Shown: positions 44,707 through 53,140, counted from the stretch's first letter. The stretch is DNA of 64,000 bases from Dyadobacter bucti (GCF_005869225.1 NZ_SWFP01000006.1:124001-188000), one strand, 5' to 3'. The notes: generated by a model from the letters alone, not told the origin. Made by a program: numbers and translations.

Positions 44707-45249
44707 ATGATTACTACTGCCGTTGTCTGTAACTTACCGGCAACGGCAGTTTTTATAAAACCAATAAGAAAATTGGCTGGCCCTGTTCTATTTGAATCAT
44801 TACTTGAGAGGTTTCCAGGCAAGGGAGGCTTCTATTACCTTATTGTTCCCGACGAAGTTGCAGAGCTTTTTGTTGAGGGCAGAAAGCCCGTCAGGATGGT
44901 TTGCTTGCTCAATGAAAAAGTGGAATTCCAATGCGCGATCAGGCCAAAAGGGGACGGTGGTTTTTATATCAATGTAGCTACTGCCCTCCGGACAAAGGCG
45001 AAAATCAGGTTGGGCGATAAAATCCAGGTTCAGGTAAGGAAGGACGAAAGTACTTACGGACGCGATATGCCAGAAGAGCTGACTGAACTTCTGGCCATCG
45101 ACGAAGAAGGTAACCGGCTCTTCCACGAGCTCACCCCCAGCCACCAGCGCGGCATTATTCACTATATAGCCTCCTCCAACGTAGTGCAGACAAGGATCGA
45201 CCGGGCTACAAAAATGATAGACCGGCTGAAAGTGGTAGGAGGGGTGTAG
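44707..45249 (+). CDS. YdeI/OmpD-associated, DUF1905 domain protein
   Basis: A 180-residue cytoplasmic protein. The first half is a DUF1905 domain (FYYLIVPDEVAELFVEGRKP, VRMVCLLNEKVEFQCAI), and the C-terminal 55 residues are the YdeI-type helical region (ELTPSHQRGIIHYIASSNVV, then TRIDRATKMIDRL). Relatives are described as bacteriocin-protection or OmpD-associated proteins, with little mechanism known. It starts 6 bp after the GH125 stop and may be cotranscribed with it, but it is convergent with the HigBA genes. No catalytic residues can be named. Confidence 0.8.
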   Translation: MITTAVVCNLPATAVFIKPIRKLAGPVLFESLLERFPGKGGFYYLIVPDEVAELFVEGRKPVRMVCLLNEKVEFQCAIRPKGDGGFYINVATALRTKAKIRLGDKIQVQVRKDESTYGRDMPEELTELLAIDEEGNRLFHELTPSHQRGIIHYIASSNVVQTRIDRATKMIDRLKVVGGV

Positions 45250-45255
45250 CGGAAA

Positions 45256-45639
45256 CTATATATGCTCAAGTATAAAGTCTGCGGGAATCAACAATTTCTT
45301 GTGAAGAGCTTTGATAAAAGGAATATCGGGCTTTTGTTTGCCGTTCAGGATCATAGATAATTTTACGGTAGACACTCCCAAGTTCTCCGCGAGATCTTTT
45401 TGTTTAAGCCGCATTTCATACATACGAAGTTCGATCATATCAGACAAAGTGTCGGGCAGGGGAACAGTATAAATTCCCTGTTCGTAGGCCTGTAAAGCCA
45501 ATCCCATTTCTCGGATTTCCAAAGACTCTTCTTCTGTGACATTTTTCTCACCCTTACGCATCAGCTCGTCCACCCGGGCTAGCAGGCTGGCGTGCTCATT
45601 TTCGTTGGTAACCTTATATTTAAGTGACTTGTTTTTCAT
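45256..45639 (-). CDS. higA: HigA-type antitoxin with HTH domain
   Basis: A 127-residue antitoxin. Residues about 15-65 are a helical region that should wrap the toxin, and residues about 70-115 form a Cro/CI-type HTH (RLKQKDLAENLGVSTVKLSM). It neutralises HigB and represses the operon by binding the palindrome upstream. It overlaps the toxin stop by four bases (ATGA), so translation is probably coupled. As in other higBA loci, the toxin gene comes first. The call rests on the HTH, the overlap and the toxin neighbour. Confidence 0.9.
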   Translation of the reverse strand: MKNKSLKYKVTNENEHASLLARVDELMRKGEKNVTEEESLEIREMGLALQAYEQGIYTVPLPDTLSDMIELRMYEMRLKQKDLAENLGVSTVKLSMILNGKQKPDIPFIKALHKKLLIPADFILEHI

Positions 45640-45929
45640 AATAAGTTGAGATCCAGATTGTCGTATTGTTTATGAGTTCCAATGAATTTGATATAAACAG
45701 TTCTGACGTTGAAATGAATTCTTACAATAAGCCGGTAATGATTTCCTTTGATATTGAAAACATAAAGGTCATTTCTGACGGCGTCGACAGACCCAAATAT
45801 TTCACGCACTGCATTAAAATTGGCAAAATCAGCCTTTGTAAATATGATATACCAATTATTCAAAGCATTTCTAGAGTCCGGATATGCATCTGCGAAAGAC
45901 TTTATAGTGTTGTAGCTGAAGATGATCAC
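45636..45929 (-). CDS. higB: HigB-type mRNA interferase toxin
   Basis: A 97-residue RelE-superfamily toxin of the HigB (PF09907) kind. Family marks are ALNNWYIIFTKADFANFNAV, VFNIKGNHYRLIVRI and the C-terminal KFIGTHKQYDNLDL, whose Lys/His/Tyr residues serve in mRNA cleavage on the ribosome. The only usable start is GTG at 45929: the in-frame codons upstream reach a TAA at 45939-45941. It is cotranscribed with higA from a promoter region that carries a 49-bp palindrome 16 bp upstream of the start. Confidence 0.9.
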   Translation of the reverse strand: MIIFSYNTIKSFADAYPDSRNALNNWYIIFTKADFANFNAVREIFGSVDAVRNDLYVFNIKGNHYRLIVRIHFNVRTVYIKFIGTHKQYDNLDLNLL

Positions 45930-45945
45930 AAGTGTGTGTTAATGC

Positions 45946-45994
45946 AAAATCGCTTAACAAAATTAAGAAATTCTTAATTTTGTTAAGCGATTTT
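45946..45994. promoter_or_regulatory. 49-bp perfect palindrome upstream of higBA
   Basis: Two 24-bp arms, AAAATCGCTTAACAAAATTA plus AGAA, and their exact reverse complement (45971-45994) surround a single A at 45970. Each arm also contains the smaller dyad CTTAA-CAAAA-TTAAG. It lies between the sugar isomerase stop (46011) and the higB GTG, so it could be a double HigA operator, a terminator for the isomerase gene, or both. Confidence 0.85.
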
Positions 45995-46010
45995 ATGAAA
46001 ATTATTTTTA

Positions 46011-46835
46011 TCAGATATTTGACTTAATAAACGCCAGCCCGTCCCGCATCAACTGCTCCTCGGAATCGAACATTTTTCGCCAGATATTGGCTACCGGTAG
46101 TTTCGGACTGAAAGCTTCAATGCTGATCCAGCCGTCGTATTGGATATCCTTGATTGCCTTAAAAACACCTTCCCAATCTACATTTCCCTTGCCAGGTGTA
46201 GACCGGTCGTTTTCAGAAAGCTGGATAAATGAAATCCGGTCGCCGGCTTTGCGAATGGTATCGCCAATGTTTTTCTCCTCGATATTGGCGTGAAAAGTAT
46301 CGAACATGATCTTGCAGTTCGAATGGTTTACGTCGTCCACAAAACGGATCAGCTCATCTCCACAGCTGGTAAGGTATAATTCAAACCGGTTCAGGTATTC
46401 AAGTCCTAGCATGATATCCAGTGATTCGGCATACTCGGCCAGTTCCCAGATGCCTTCTACGCCCCATTTCCATTCGTCGGAAGTGGCGGGTTTTCCGCTG
46501 AAAACGCCAAGGGCTGAATGGTAAGGACCCATCAGCTTGGACGCACCGAGCACGAGTGAGCAGTCGAGTACTTTTTTGAGATGTTCGATCGTATGCCGGC
46601 GCATGCCAGGATCACTGCTGATCAGGTGTGTGTCCGGACCACAGATCGTATCCGTTTCGCATAGAAGCCCAAGTTCGTCGAGCTTTTTGCGGAAGCCAAA
46701 CCAGTGTTCGGGATTGGTATTGAATATCGGGACTTCCACGCCATCAAAACCTATTTCTTTTATCAGTTCGAGCGTAGGAAAAAGGCTCTCGTCAATTTGA
46801 TTTCCCCAAAGGAGAAGATTCATGCTGTACTTCAT
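46011..46835 (-). CDS. sugar phosphate isomerase/epimerase (xylose-isomerase-like TIM barrel)
   Basis: A 274-residue TIM-barrel protein of the AP endonuclease 2 / xylose isomerase-like family. Metal-ligand regions are visible: LGLEYLNRFELYL (Glu), KIMFDTFHANIEE (Asp and His) and GWISIEAFSPKLP (Glu). It isomerises or epimerises a keto-sugar with a divalent metal in the cytoplasm. Such proteins act with Gfo/Idh/MocA dehydrogenases, several of which are encoded in this window. The ATG at 46835 is preferred over the TTG three bases upstream. A shared motif 132 bp upstream links it to the susC and 39986 genes. Confidence 0.9.
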   Translation of the reverse strand: MKYSMNLLLWGNQIDESLFPTLELIKEIGFDGVEVPIFNTNPEHWFGFRKKLDELGLLCETDTICGPDTHLISSDPGMRRHTIEHLKKVLDCSLVLGASKLMGPYHSALGVFSGKPATSDEWKWGVEGIWELAEYAESLDIMLGLEYLNRFELYLTSCGDELIRFVDDVNHSNCKIMFDTFHANIEEKNIGDTIRKAGDRISFIQLSENDRSTPGKGNVDWEGVFKAIKDIQYDGWISIEAFSPKLPVANIWRKMFDSEEQLMRDGLAFIKSNI

Positions 46836-46966
46836 CAAGTCGATTTTGATCGGTAACCCTGTTTGGCTGCCCGGATTTTAGATAGAATTCTTTATCTTAA
46901 AAAAGTAAATATCTGGATAATATTGATACAATTTTACGACAAAAAATGACGGTGCATATAATCTCA

Positions 46967-46994
46967 TTTGACTAGTATCGGCTATATTTTGATA
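46967..46994. promoter_or_regulatory. shared upstream motif (copy in front of the isomerase gene)
   Basis: TTTGACTAGTATCGGCTATA then TTTTGATA lies 132 bp before the isomerase start. It agrees at 22 of 28 positions with 41222-41249. Confidence 0.5.
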
Positions 46995-47042
46995 TGCATG
47001 CAGGCATTTTACTGAAAAAGAGTTAAAAAACGTTATAAACCA

Positions 47043-47076
47043 AATCGCCGGTCATCTGGTTAGATGACCGGCGATT
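47043..47076 (-). terminator. strong hairpin after the META-like lipoprotein gene
   Basis: AATCGCCGGTCATCT and AGATGACCGGCGATT form a perfect 15-bp stem around GGTT. On the minus strand a T6 run comes about 15 bases later. It lies 20 bp after the stop at 47097. Confidence 0.75.
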
Positions 47077-47096
47077 GGCTATTGGTATACCCGACG

Positions 47097-47525
47097 TTAC
47101 TGTGCCCGGTTGAATATCAGCTGATTGTTATCATCATAATAAAGGATCAATCTGTTGGGTTTCAGCTCATACAAGTTAACATTTGGCAATGCGTTGACAA
47201 AAAGATTGCCCCATTTCGTTTCTGCCCTTTCGGTTCCGCCGCCTCCAATCTGAATCGTGTTTTGCTGAGCTATTTCGTAGGAACCCGTCAAGTAATTCGT
47301 TGATGAAGTCGCCTCAAGTTCTCCTTTTTCTTTAAAATTAACGCCTATCTCCATGACTCCCTTTGCCGGCTGAGGCCTGCTGATCGTATCACTCCCCTGC
47401 ACAATGCTCTCCAGTTTCCATTTTCCCGTCAGTTCCATGTTACTGTTGATCGTGGTAGTCTTTCCACAGCCGGAGAGCAATGCGGGAAGAACGGTATACA
47501 TAGCCAGGAACAAGTGACTTTTCAT
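47097..47525 (-). CDS. small lipoprotein, lipocalin/META-like
   Basis: A 142-residue lipoprotein starting MKSHLFLAMYTVLPALLSGC, where Cys20 is the lipidation site. The mature part is a small beta-rich domain (MELTGKWKLESIVQGSD, GVMEIGVNFKEKGELEATSS, TNYLTGSYEIA) like the HslJ/META or lipocalin-like domains of Bacteroidota. The likely place is the inner or outer membrane, facing the periplasm. A longer in-frame reading to 47720 was rejected because it would precede the lipobox by 65 residues. It is divergent from the AraC gene. The function is unknown. Confidence 0.75.
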   Translation of the reverse strand: MKSHLFLAMYTVLPALLSGCGKTTTINSNMELTGKWKLESIVQGSDTISRPQPAKGVMEIGVNFKEKGELEATSSTNYLTGSYEIAQQNTIQIGGGGTERAETKWGNLFVNALPNVNLYELKPNRLILYYDDNNQLIFNRAQ

Positions 47526-47783
47526 AGTGGTAAAATGTTTTAATAACGAAGTTTGAGGATGTAAAACAGGATAGTGATTTGGTGGATTATATGCATAAAA
47601 AACTATACCATTTTCACTTAGCTGCAGACGGTTTGTAAAGCCTGCTAAATACAACGCTAGCGGGAGAGTTATCGTTTGCCGAAGGATAATTTTAGTGCAA
47701 AAAGATAGTAGGATGTCCACTAGTTATATTTTAACATTAATATTGCAGGAAGTAATGTTTCGGGGTAAAATTCAGGTATATCA

Positions 47784-48644
47784 ATGAAAGCACCCATTCA
47801 CAAAAATATAGAAAGCCAGGTCCACACTGTCACCGTGCAGGAACTAAGGGACCCTCATTTTGATCCAAACTGGCATTTTCATCCGCATTACCAACTTTTT
47901 ACGGTACTGGAAGGAACGGGAAAGCGGCTGATCGGGGATTCCATACAAACATTTGAACCGGGAGATACCGTATTTCTAGGGCCGGATGTTCCGCATCTAT
48001 GGCGAAGCGATCCTGCCTATTTCGAACATGATTCCTCACTTTCGACCCACGGTATTGTACTTTATTTTCAGGAAGATTTTTTGGGTAAGGACTTTCTCGA
48101 AAAACCTGAAATGCTGGCGCTGCGCCAGCTTTTGCTGGATTCAAAACGAGGAATAGAATACAAGGGCCCGCTCCGGGAACACATCAGGGCCGAGTTGATG
48201 TCGCTTACGCATTCGGAGGGTTTTCAGAGTATTTTGCAATTGTTAACCCTGCTCCACCGACTGGCCCACGAGCAGGGAGGTACTCCGATTTCCAGTTACG
48301 GATATGTAAATACTTTCAAGGTTTCGGAGACGGAACGCATGCAGAAAGTCCACAATTATGTACTCCAGCATTTTGCACAGGAAATCAGGTTAGGAGACGT
48401 GGCGTCACTGGCCGGAATGACAGAGGCTGCTTTCTGCAGGTATTTTAAAGCAAGATCCAACAAAACCTTCATCGATTTTGTCAACGAGATCCGTATCGGC
48501 CACGCCTGCAAGCTGCTACTTGATGATAAATGGACCATCGCTCAAATCGCTTACGACAGCGGTTTTGACTCTTTATCCAATTTCAACAGGAATTTCAAAA
48601 AATACATCGGGCATACGCCTCGGGAGTACAAAGGGAATTATTAG
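47784..48644 (+). CDS. AraC family transcriptional regulator with cupin domain
   Basis: A 286-residue regulator. The N-terminal cupin (DPNWHFHPHYQLFTVLEGTG, then GDTVFLGPDVPHLW) probably binds a sugar or other small effector. The C-terminal 95 residues carry two HTH motifs (RLGDVASLAGMTEAAFCRYF and WTIAQIAYDSGFDSLSNFNR) and the family signature IGHTPREYK. Regulators of this form control carbohydrate genes in Bacteroidota. It is divergent from a lipoprotein gene across a 258-bp gap and ends at a long inverted repeat. Its targets cannot be told from the window. Confidence 0.92.
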   Translation: MKAPIHKNIESQVHTVTVQELRDPHFDPNWHFHPHYQLFTVLEGTGKRLIGDSIQTFEPGDTVFLGPDVPHLWRSDPAYFEHDSSLSTHGIVLYFQEDFLGKDFLEKPEMLALRQLLLDSKRGIEYKGPLREHIRAELMSLTHSEGFQSILQLLTLLHRLAHEQGGTPISSYGYVNTFKVSETERMQKVHNYVLQHFAQEIRLGDVASLAGMTEAAFCRYFKARSNKTFIDFVNEIRIGHACKLLLDDKWTIAQIAYDSGFDSLSNFNRNFKKYIGHTPREYKGNY

Positions 48645-48661
48645 GGGGTTAGTTAAATCTT

Positions 48662-48734
48662 AATAAACGAGGGCAAAAATCACCGATTTTCGCCCTTGTT
48701 CTAATTTCGAAGGTAAATTTTGCCCTCGTTTATT
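48662..48734. terminator. bidirectional hairpin between araC-type and deacylase genes
   Basis: AATAAACGAGGGCAAAA (48662-48678) and TTTTGCCCTCGTTTATT (48718-48734) are exact inverted repeats of 17 bp. An alternative hairpin, GGGC-A-AAAATC-ACC-GATTTT-C-GCCC (48671-48695), uses part of the left arm. The right arm covers the stop codon of the minus-strand gene. Confidence 0.7.
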
Positions 48735-50403
48735 CCTTATACCCCGGCCCCTTTACAAATCTTCCAGGCTTAGCATTAGTATGTTCATTATTTTTCAAAA
48801 CCTGAACCCCATTTACAAATACATCGGACACGCCGGTGGCGAACTGCTGGGGCTTGTCAAAAGTAGCGTGGTCAGTCACGGTTGCCGGATCAAAAATGAC
48901 GATGTCTGCGTAATTGCCGGCTTTTAATTCCCCGCGTTTTTTGAGTTTCAGGTTGGTAGCGGGTAGCTTTGCCAGTTTGTAAATGGCCTGTTCCAGCGAA
49001 AGCGCCTTTTCGTCACGCACATAATGTCCGATTACCCGGGCGAAATTGCCGTAAGATCTTGGATGAGGCTGCGATTTTAAAAACGGGCCTTCGGGACTGT
49101 AGCTGGCAGCATCCGAACCAAAGCTTACCCAGGGGAGGCTGATCTGCTTCTTTAAATTGCTTTCTGTCATGAAAAAATAGGCAACTCCAATTCTCGTACT
49201 GTCATCAACGATCAGGTTGATTGCCGTTTCTTCGGGGGAAGTACCTCTTATTTTGGCAACTTCGGCCAGGGTTTTTCCGGTATATTTTTTCAAAGAATCC
49301 TGCCTGAAACCCAGCAAAAGGACATTCTCAGGGGATCCCGCTCCATAGTAAAGGTTCTCCCAGTTGGCTGGGTTGGTGTTCATTGCTTTTTTCATGCTGG
49401 CACGTATCGTCGGGTCCTGTAAGCGTTGCCACAATTTGCCAAAACCACCATCCTGCAAAGACGGAGGGAATGCGGCCGTCATGCCGGTTGCCCCGGCTAT
49501 ATAAGTGTACATGTCGGCGGTGATCTTCAATCCACCGGTACGGGCTTTTTCGATGCGTTTGATAATACCATCCATTTTATGCCAGTTATCCTTTCCCACT
49601 GCTTTGATATGATAGATTTCGGCAGGTATGTTTGCTTCCCGTGCAATGGTGATCAGCTCCTCAACCGCTTCATCGAGTTTGTTTCCCTCACTCCGCATGT
49701 GCGAAATGTACATACCGCCATGCCTGGCTGCTTCTTTGCAAAGAGCGATCAGTTCCTGGGTGTTGGCAAAAAAGTCGGGAGGATAAATGAGGGACGAACC
49801 GACACCCATGGCCCCTTCTTCCATCGCTTGTTTTACGAGTAACTGCATACTATCCAGTTCTGCCGGAGTAGCGGCCCGGTTATCTTCTCCTATCACATAA
49901 GTGCGGAGCGTGCCTGCACCCACAAACGATGCAATGTTACAGCTGACACCTTTCTTTTCCATGTAGTTCAGGTATTCGCCGAGCGTATTCCACTCTACTT
50001 TGTACCGGATATCTCCCTGCGACTTTTGAAGACTATTTTTCATTTCAGCGTTCATCGGTCCCATGCTTGACCCTTCTCCAAAGATTTCCAGCGTGACACC
50101 CTGACGGATATCGCTCTGGCTTCGGCCATCCTGGATCAGGGATTCGTCCGCCCAGCTTAGCATGTTGATAAACCCCGGCGATACGGCTTTGCCTTTTGCG
50201 TCAGTCTCATTTTTGGCCGAAGCATTTTTTAAATCCCCTATGAATGCGACCGTATCGCCATTGATCCCGATATCCGCAGCAAAAGGTTTTCCGCCATTGC
50301 CGTCGTAAACCGTTCCGTTTCGAATGATGGTATCATATTCCGTTTTGGAGTTACAGGAGAGAATAATCAGACTGGCTGCAATTAACAGGAGGGATGATTT
50401 CAT
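48730..50403 (-). CDS. N-acyl-D-amino-acid deacylase-like amidohydrolase lipoprotein
   Basis: A 557-residue exported amidohydrolase. The N-terminus ends in a lipobox (LIILSCNSK), giving a lipoprotein. The domain start IIRNGTVYDGNGGKPFAADI and the motifs MYISHMRSEGNKLDEAV, IYHIKAVGKDNWHKM and WVSFGSDAASY match D-aminoacylases. At the usual metal HxH site, however, it reads GFINMLSWADESL, without histidines, and the GNCG cysteine region is GEGSSMG, so metal binding must differ. It would deacylate D-amino-acid derivatives in the periplasm; this is a family inference. It starts 5 bp after the DUF1016 gene on the same strand. The TTG at 50412 was rejected in favour of the ATG at 50403. Confidence 0.85.
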   Translation of the reverse strand: MKSSLLLIAASLIILSCNSKTEYDTIIRNGTVYDGNGGKPFAADIGINGDTVAFIGDLKNASAKNETDAKGKAVSPGFINMLSWADESLIQDGRSQSDIRQGVTLEIFGEGSSMGPMNAEMKNSLQKSQGDIRYKVEWNTLGEYLNYMEKKGVSCNIASFVGAGTLRTYVIGEDNRAATPAELDSMQLLVKQAMEEGAMGVGSSLIYPPDFFANTQELIALCKEAARHGGMYISHMRSEGNKLDEAVEELITIAREANIPAEIYHIKAVGKDNWHKMDGIIKRIEKARTGGLKITADMYTYIAGATGMTAAFPPSLQDGGFGKLWQRLQDPTIRASMKKAMNTNPANWENLYYGAGSPENVLLLGFRQDSLKKYTGKTLAEVAKIRGTSPEETAINLIVDDSTRIGVAYFFMTESNLKKQISLPWVSFGSDAASYSPEGPFLKSQPHPRSYGNFARVIGHYVRDEKALSLEQAIYKLAKLPATNLKLKKRGELKAGNYADIVIFDPATVTDHATFDKPQQFATGVSDVFVNGVQVLKNNEHTNAKPGRFVKGPGYKE

Positions 50404-50408
50404 ATAAG

Positions 50409-51398
50409 TCAAGGGGTTGTATGATCCAGTTCGAAGTTAATTCTGTCTTGCTCGATCAGTTGTTTCAATTCTTCTTCTTTGGGCATATAAAGCCTGTATT
50501 TGCTGGCAAAAAGCTGTTCATTTTCAGCCAGTACGCTGTATTTTACAATAGTCTCGTCTTTTTCGGTACAAAGGATGATGCCTATTGTAGGGTTATCGTC
50601 GCTTCCTTTTTTCAAATCGTTGTACATCCGCACGTACATATCCATTTGCCCGATATCAGCATGCGACAGTTTGCTGGTTTTCAAATCTATCAGCACAAAA
50701 CATTTGAGATAATAATTATAAAACACCAGATCCACAAAAAAATCGGAAGTGTCTGTTACAATATGTTGTTGTCTGGCTACGAAAGCGAATCCCTTGCCTA
50801 ACTCCATCAAAAACTTTTGCAGATGATTGATCAAGGCTGTTTCAATGTTATTTTCTGTCAGGGAAGAATCCCAAGGGAATCCCAGAAATTCAAAAATGTA
50901 TGGATCCTTTATGAAATTAGTTGGAGCCGGTTTTTTACTTTCTGCGGGTTCGATGGATCTGCCAATATAATTGCTGTCTATATTTCGCTGCAATGATCTT
51001 GTGTCCCAGTTGCCTTCGATAGTTAACTTTACATATTGTGTTCTGAATGTTTCATTTGCAACGCGACTGATTATACGATAATGCGTCCAGCTCAATTCGG
51101 TACGCACTGCGTTCCAAATTGGGAATGCAATATAAAAAGCCCTCATATTGTTCAGGTTACGTTCGTCAAAACCTTTTCCAAACTCGGTTGTGAGTTGTTT
51201 GCTCAAAGTTTTTAAAACAGCCTTCCCGTAGGCAGCCTTCTCTTTTCCTTGCTGTTCATCTTCCACGACCAGCTTTCCTATTTGCCAGTACATATTAAGC
51301 AATATACTGTTGCTGTTGCGGTAGGCAAGTTGCCTGGCATTGATAATAATATCTTTAACGGAAGCGAAAAGAGCGTTTTCGGTTTGGGGGTAACTCAT
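50409..51398 (-). CDS. DUF1016 (YhcG) family PD-(D/E)XK nuclease
   Basis: A 329-residue protein with the N-terminal DUF1016 domain (LNMYWQIGKLVVEDEQQGKE, LSKQLTTEFGKGFDERNLNN) and the C-terminal PDDEXK nuclease domain. The nuclease residues are in DFFVDLVFYNYYLKCFVLID, with the later K in LKTSKLSHADIGQMDMYV. Family members are common accessory genes, often near restriction or mobile loci, and may cut DNA. It stands alone here and lies 5 bp upstream of the deacylase gene, so the two may be cotranscribed by chance. No partner toxin, methylase or integrase was seen nearby. Confidence 0.85.
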   Translation of the reverse strand: MSYPQTENALFASVKDIIINARQLAYRNSNSILLNMYWQIGKLVVEDEQQGKEKAAYGKAVLKTLSKQLTTEFGKGFDERNLNNMRAFYIAFPIWNAVRTELSWTHYRIISRVANETFRTQYVKLTIEGNWDTRSLQRNIDSNYIGRSIEPAESKKPAPTNFIKDPYIFEFLGFPWDSSLTENNIETALINHLQKFLMELGKGFAFVARQQHIVTDTSDFFVDLVFYNYYLKCFVLIDLKTSKLSHADIGQMDMYVRMYNDLKKGSDDNPTIGIILCTEKDETIVKYSVLAENEQLFASKYRLYMPKEEELKQLIEQDRINFELDHTTP

Positions 51399-51490
51399 AG
51401 TGCTTTTTTAAGAGTGTGGTGTTTGTGTAGATGTATTCAAAAATAAATATGCAAAAGTTCAAGCAAAGACTATATCCGGGTATAAAAAAA

Positions 51491-51518
51491 TCCGGTAATT
51501 CCATGAAGAACTACCGGA
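51491..51518 (-). terminator. intrinsic terminator of the Tat-exported Gfo gene
   Basis: On the minus strand TCCGGTAGTTC pairs with GGAATTACCGGA around a short loop (one G-U pair), followed by seven T (complement of 51484-51490). It lies 30 bp after the stop at 51549. Confidence 0.8.
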
Positions 51519-51548
51519 AATTAAATGCAAATAAACTGCGATTCTACA

Positions 51549-52985
51549 TCAGCCCTTTACCTTAGTGGTACCGTAAGGCCCTCTCTGCGGCCTGGACAAG
51601 GTGGCGTTTGCTTCGGGGTCGTTGATAAATTCTTCTTTTTTAGGATCCCATTTCAGCTTTCTTCGAAGCTTCATAGCAGTATGTGCGAGCAGACAGGCTG
51701 TGCAGGAACGCTGGGCGATTTCGGCGTGGCTGACGGTTTGCTTGCCACTTTGTATGCTTTCGATCCAGTTTTGATGCTGCTCCGGGCTTTCGTACAAATG
51801 GACCTCATTTTCACCGATAACCGAACCTAAAATTTTACTGTCGCTGGCATAAAAAGCTTCATTTTTCGCGCCATTTGCCGCAGCTCCGGGATCAGATGCA
51901 GTAACACCAACGTTCCCGCGTGAAACAAATATCCAGCCATCGGTTCCCTCGAATTTCACACCGTTCGGGTTTGTACCGCCGATCTCCATTTCCACTCCAT
52001 TTGCGTATTTCGCATTCACTAAAAAATCTCCGTGGACGTCCCATAACCCAGAACCCTTAGCAGGGAAGGAGGCCTTTCCGTCAATTTCAATTGGTCCTGT
52101 AAGTTCTGTGTCCATGCCCCAGTGAGCAATATCGATGTGGTGCGAGCCCCAGCCGGTGATCATTCCGGCTCCGAATTGTTCCAGTCGCAGCCAGCCCGGC
52201 CGTTCGTTCAGCATATCGGTCTGGGAGTGGACGCGGTCGAGTGTATAGTAAACTTCCGGCGTGGACCCCAGCCACATATCATAATTCAGATTAGCGGGGA
52301 CAGGCATTTGCGCCGGATTACCACCGGCAGGATCGCCCGGAAGTCCAACATAAACTTTTTTCAGCTGTCCTATTCTTCCGTTTCGGACGAGCTCGCAGGT
52401 TCTTTTGAATTGCGGCCAGGGGTTCATCGAGCGTTGCTGGCTTCCCAGTTGAAAAATCACCTTCTTTTTGATAATCATATCCGCCATCATGCGTCCTTCT
52501 TTAATGGTAAGGGACGTCGGTTTTTGCATATAGATGTGCTTGCCAGCCACGGCTGCCTCCATAGCAGGCTGGGCGTGCCAGTGATCGGGCGTGCTGATAA
52601 TGACCGCGTCAATATCTTTTCTGGCCAGGATTTCGTGGTAGTCGTCGTACGTTTTTACTTCCAGGTACTTTTCTTTTCCAGTTCTTTCCGCGTATTTTTT
52701 TTCAATCCACACCTTTCCTTGTGCCAGTCTGTTTTTATCAAGATCGGCAACTGCAATGACGTGAGCGGCCTCGTTCTTAATTACTTCCGGCAAATCGTGG
52801 GACGATCCGATCCGGCCGAATCCGATCTGTCCGATATTAATCTTATTGCTGGGCGCATTTTTGCCAAAAACGGTTGACGGTACGATGGTTGGAAAAGCCG
52901 ATGCTGCGATAATACCTGCGGTGCCGGTGGCTGCCTTCTTAAGGAAGGATCTTCTGTCCTGATTATTTTCTGCTTTGGTGCTCAT
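51549..52985 (-). CDS. Tat-exported Gfo/Idh/MocA family oxidoreductase
   Basis: A 478-residue oxidoreductase with an N-terminal twin-arginine signal (NQDRRSFLKKAATGTAG), so it works folded in the periplasm with its own cofactor. The Rossmann motif is NIGQIGFGRIGSSHDLP. The catalytic lysine motif reads AVAGKHIYMQKPTSLTIKEG, and HHIDIAHWGMDTELTG supplies the conserved histidines. The long form with a C-terminal SCTACLLAHTAMKL segment is common in Bacteroidota sugar loci. It lies 155 bp downstream of a ThuA gene on the same strand; ThuA and ThuB-like dehydrogenases cooperate in 3-keto-disaccharide metabolism in rhizobia. An upstream extension to 53222 would overlap the ThuA gene and was rejected. 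Confidence 0.88.
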   Translation of the reverse strand: MSTKAENNQDRRSFLKKAATGTAGIIAASAFPTIVPSTVFGKNAPSNKINIGQIGFGRIGSSHDLPEVIKNEAAHVIAVADLDKNRLAQGKVWIEKKYAERTGKEKYLEVKTYDDYHEILARKDIDAVIISTPDHWHAQPAMEAAVAGKHIYMQKPTSLTIKEGRMMADMIIKKKVIFQLGSQQRSMNPWPQFKRTCELVRNGRIGQLKKVYVGLPGDPAGGNPAQMPVPANLNYDMWLGSTPEVYYTLDRVHSQTDMLNERPGWLRLEQFGAGMITGWGSHHIDIAHWGMDTELTGPIEIDGKASFPAKGSGLWDVHGDFLVNAKYANGVEMEIGGTNPNGVKFEGTDGWIFVSRGNVGVTASDPGAAANGAKNEAFYASDSKILGSVIGENEVHLYESPEQHQNWIESIQSGKQTVSHAEIAQRSCTACLLAHTAMKLRRKLKWDPKKEEFINDPEANATLSRPQRGPYGTTKVKG

Positions 52986-53050
52986 ATAGTCCGGGATTAA
53001 GGTTATTGTCTTTTGACTTGAACTGTTGGCGATGCGCCTGTCCTGGTATT

Positions 53051-53090
53051 CGTCCGGCGGTGCCTGTCCGGTTGCTCGTCCGGCGGTGCC
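53051..53090. repeat. 14-bp direct repeat CGTCCGGCGGTGCC
   Basis: The word occurs at 53051-53064 and 53077-53090, in the 155-bp gap between the ThuA gene and the Gfo gene. The gap is otherwise GC-rich and has no gene. Confidence 0.6.
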
Positions 53091-53140
53091 AGACGTTGAG
53101 GTATGGGGGCCTTTCAGGCCTTTGGGGTTGATGTTGTTTG

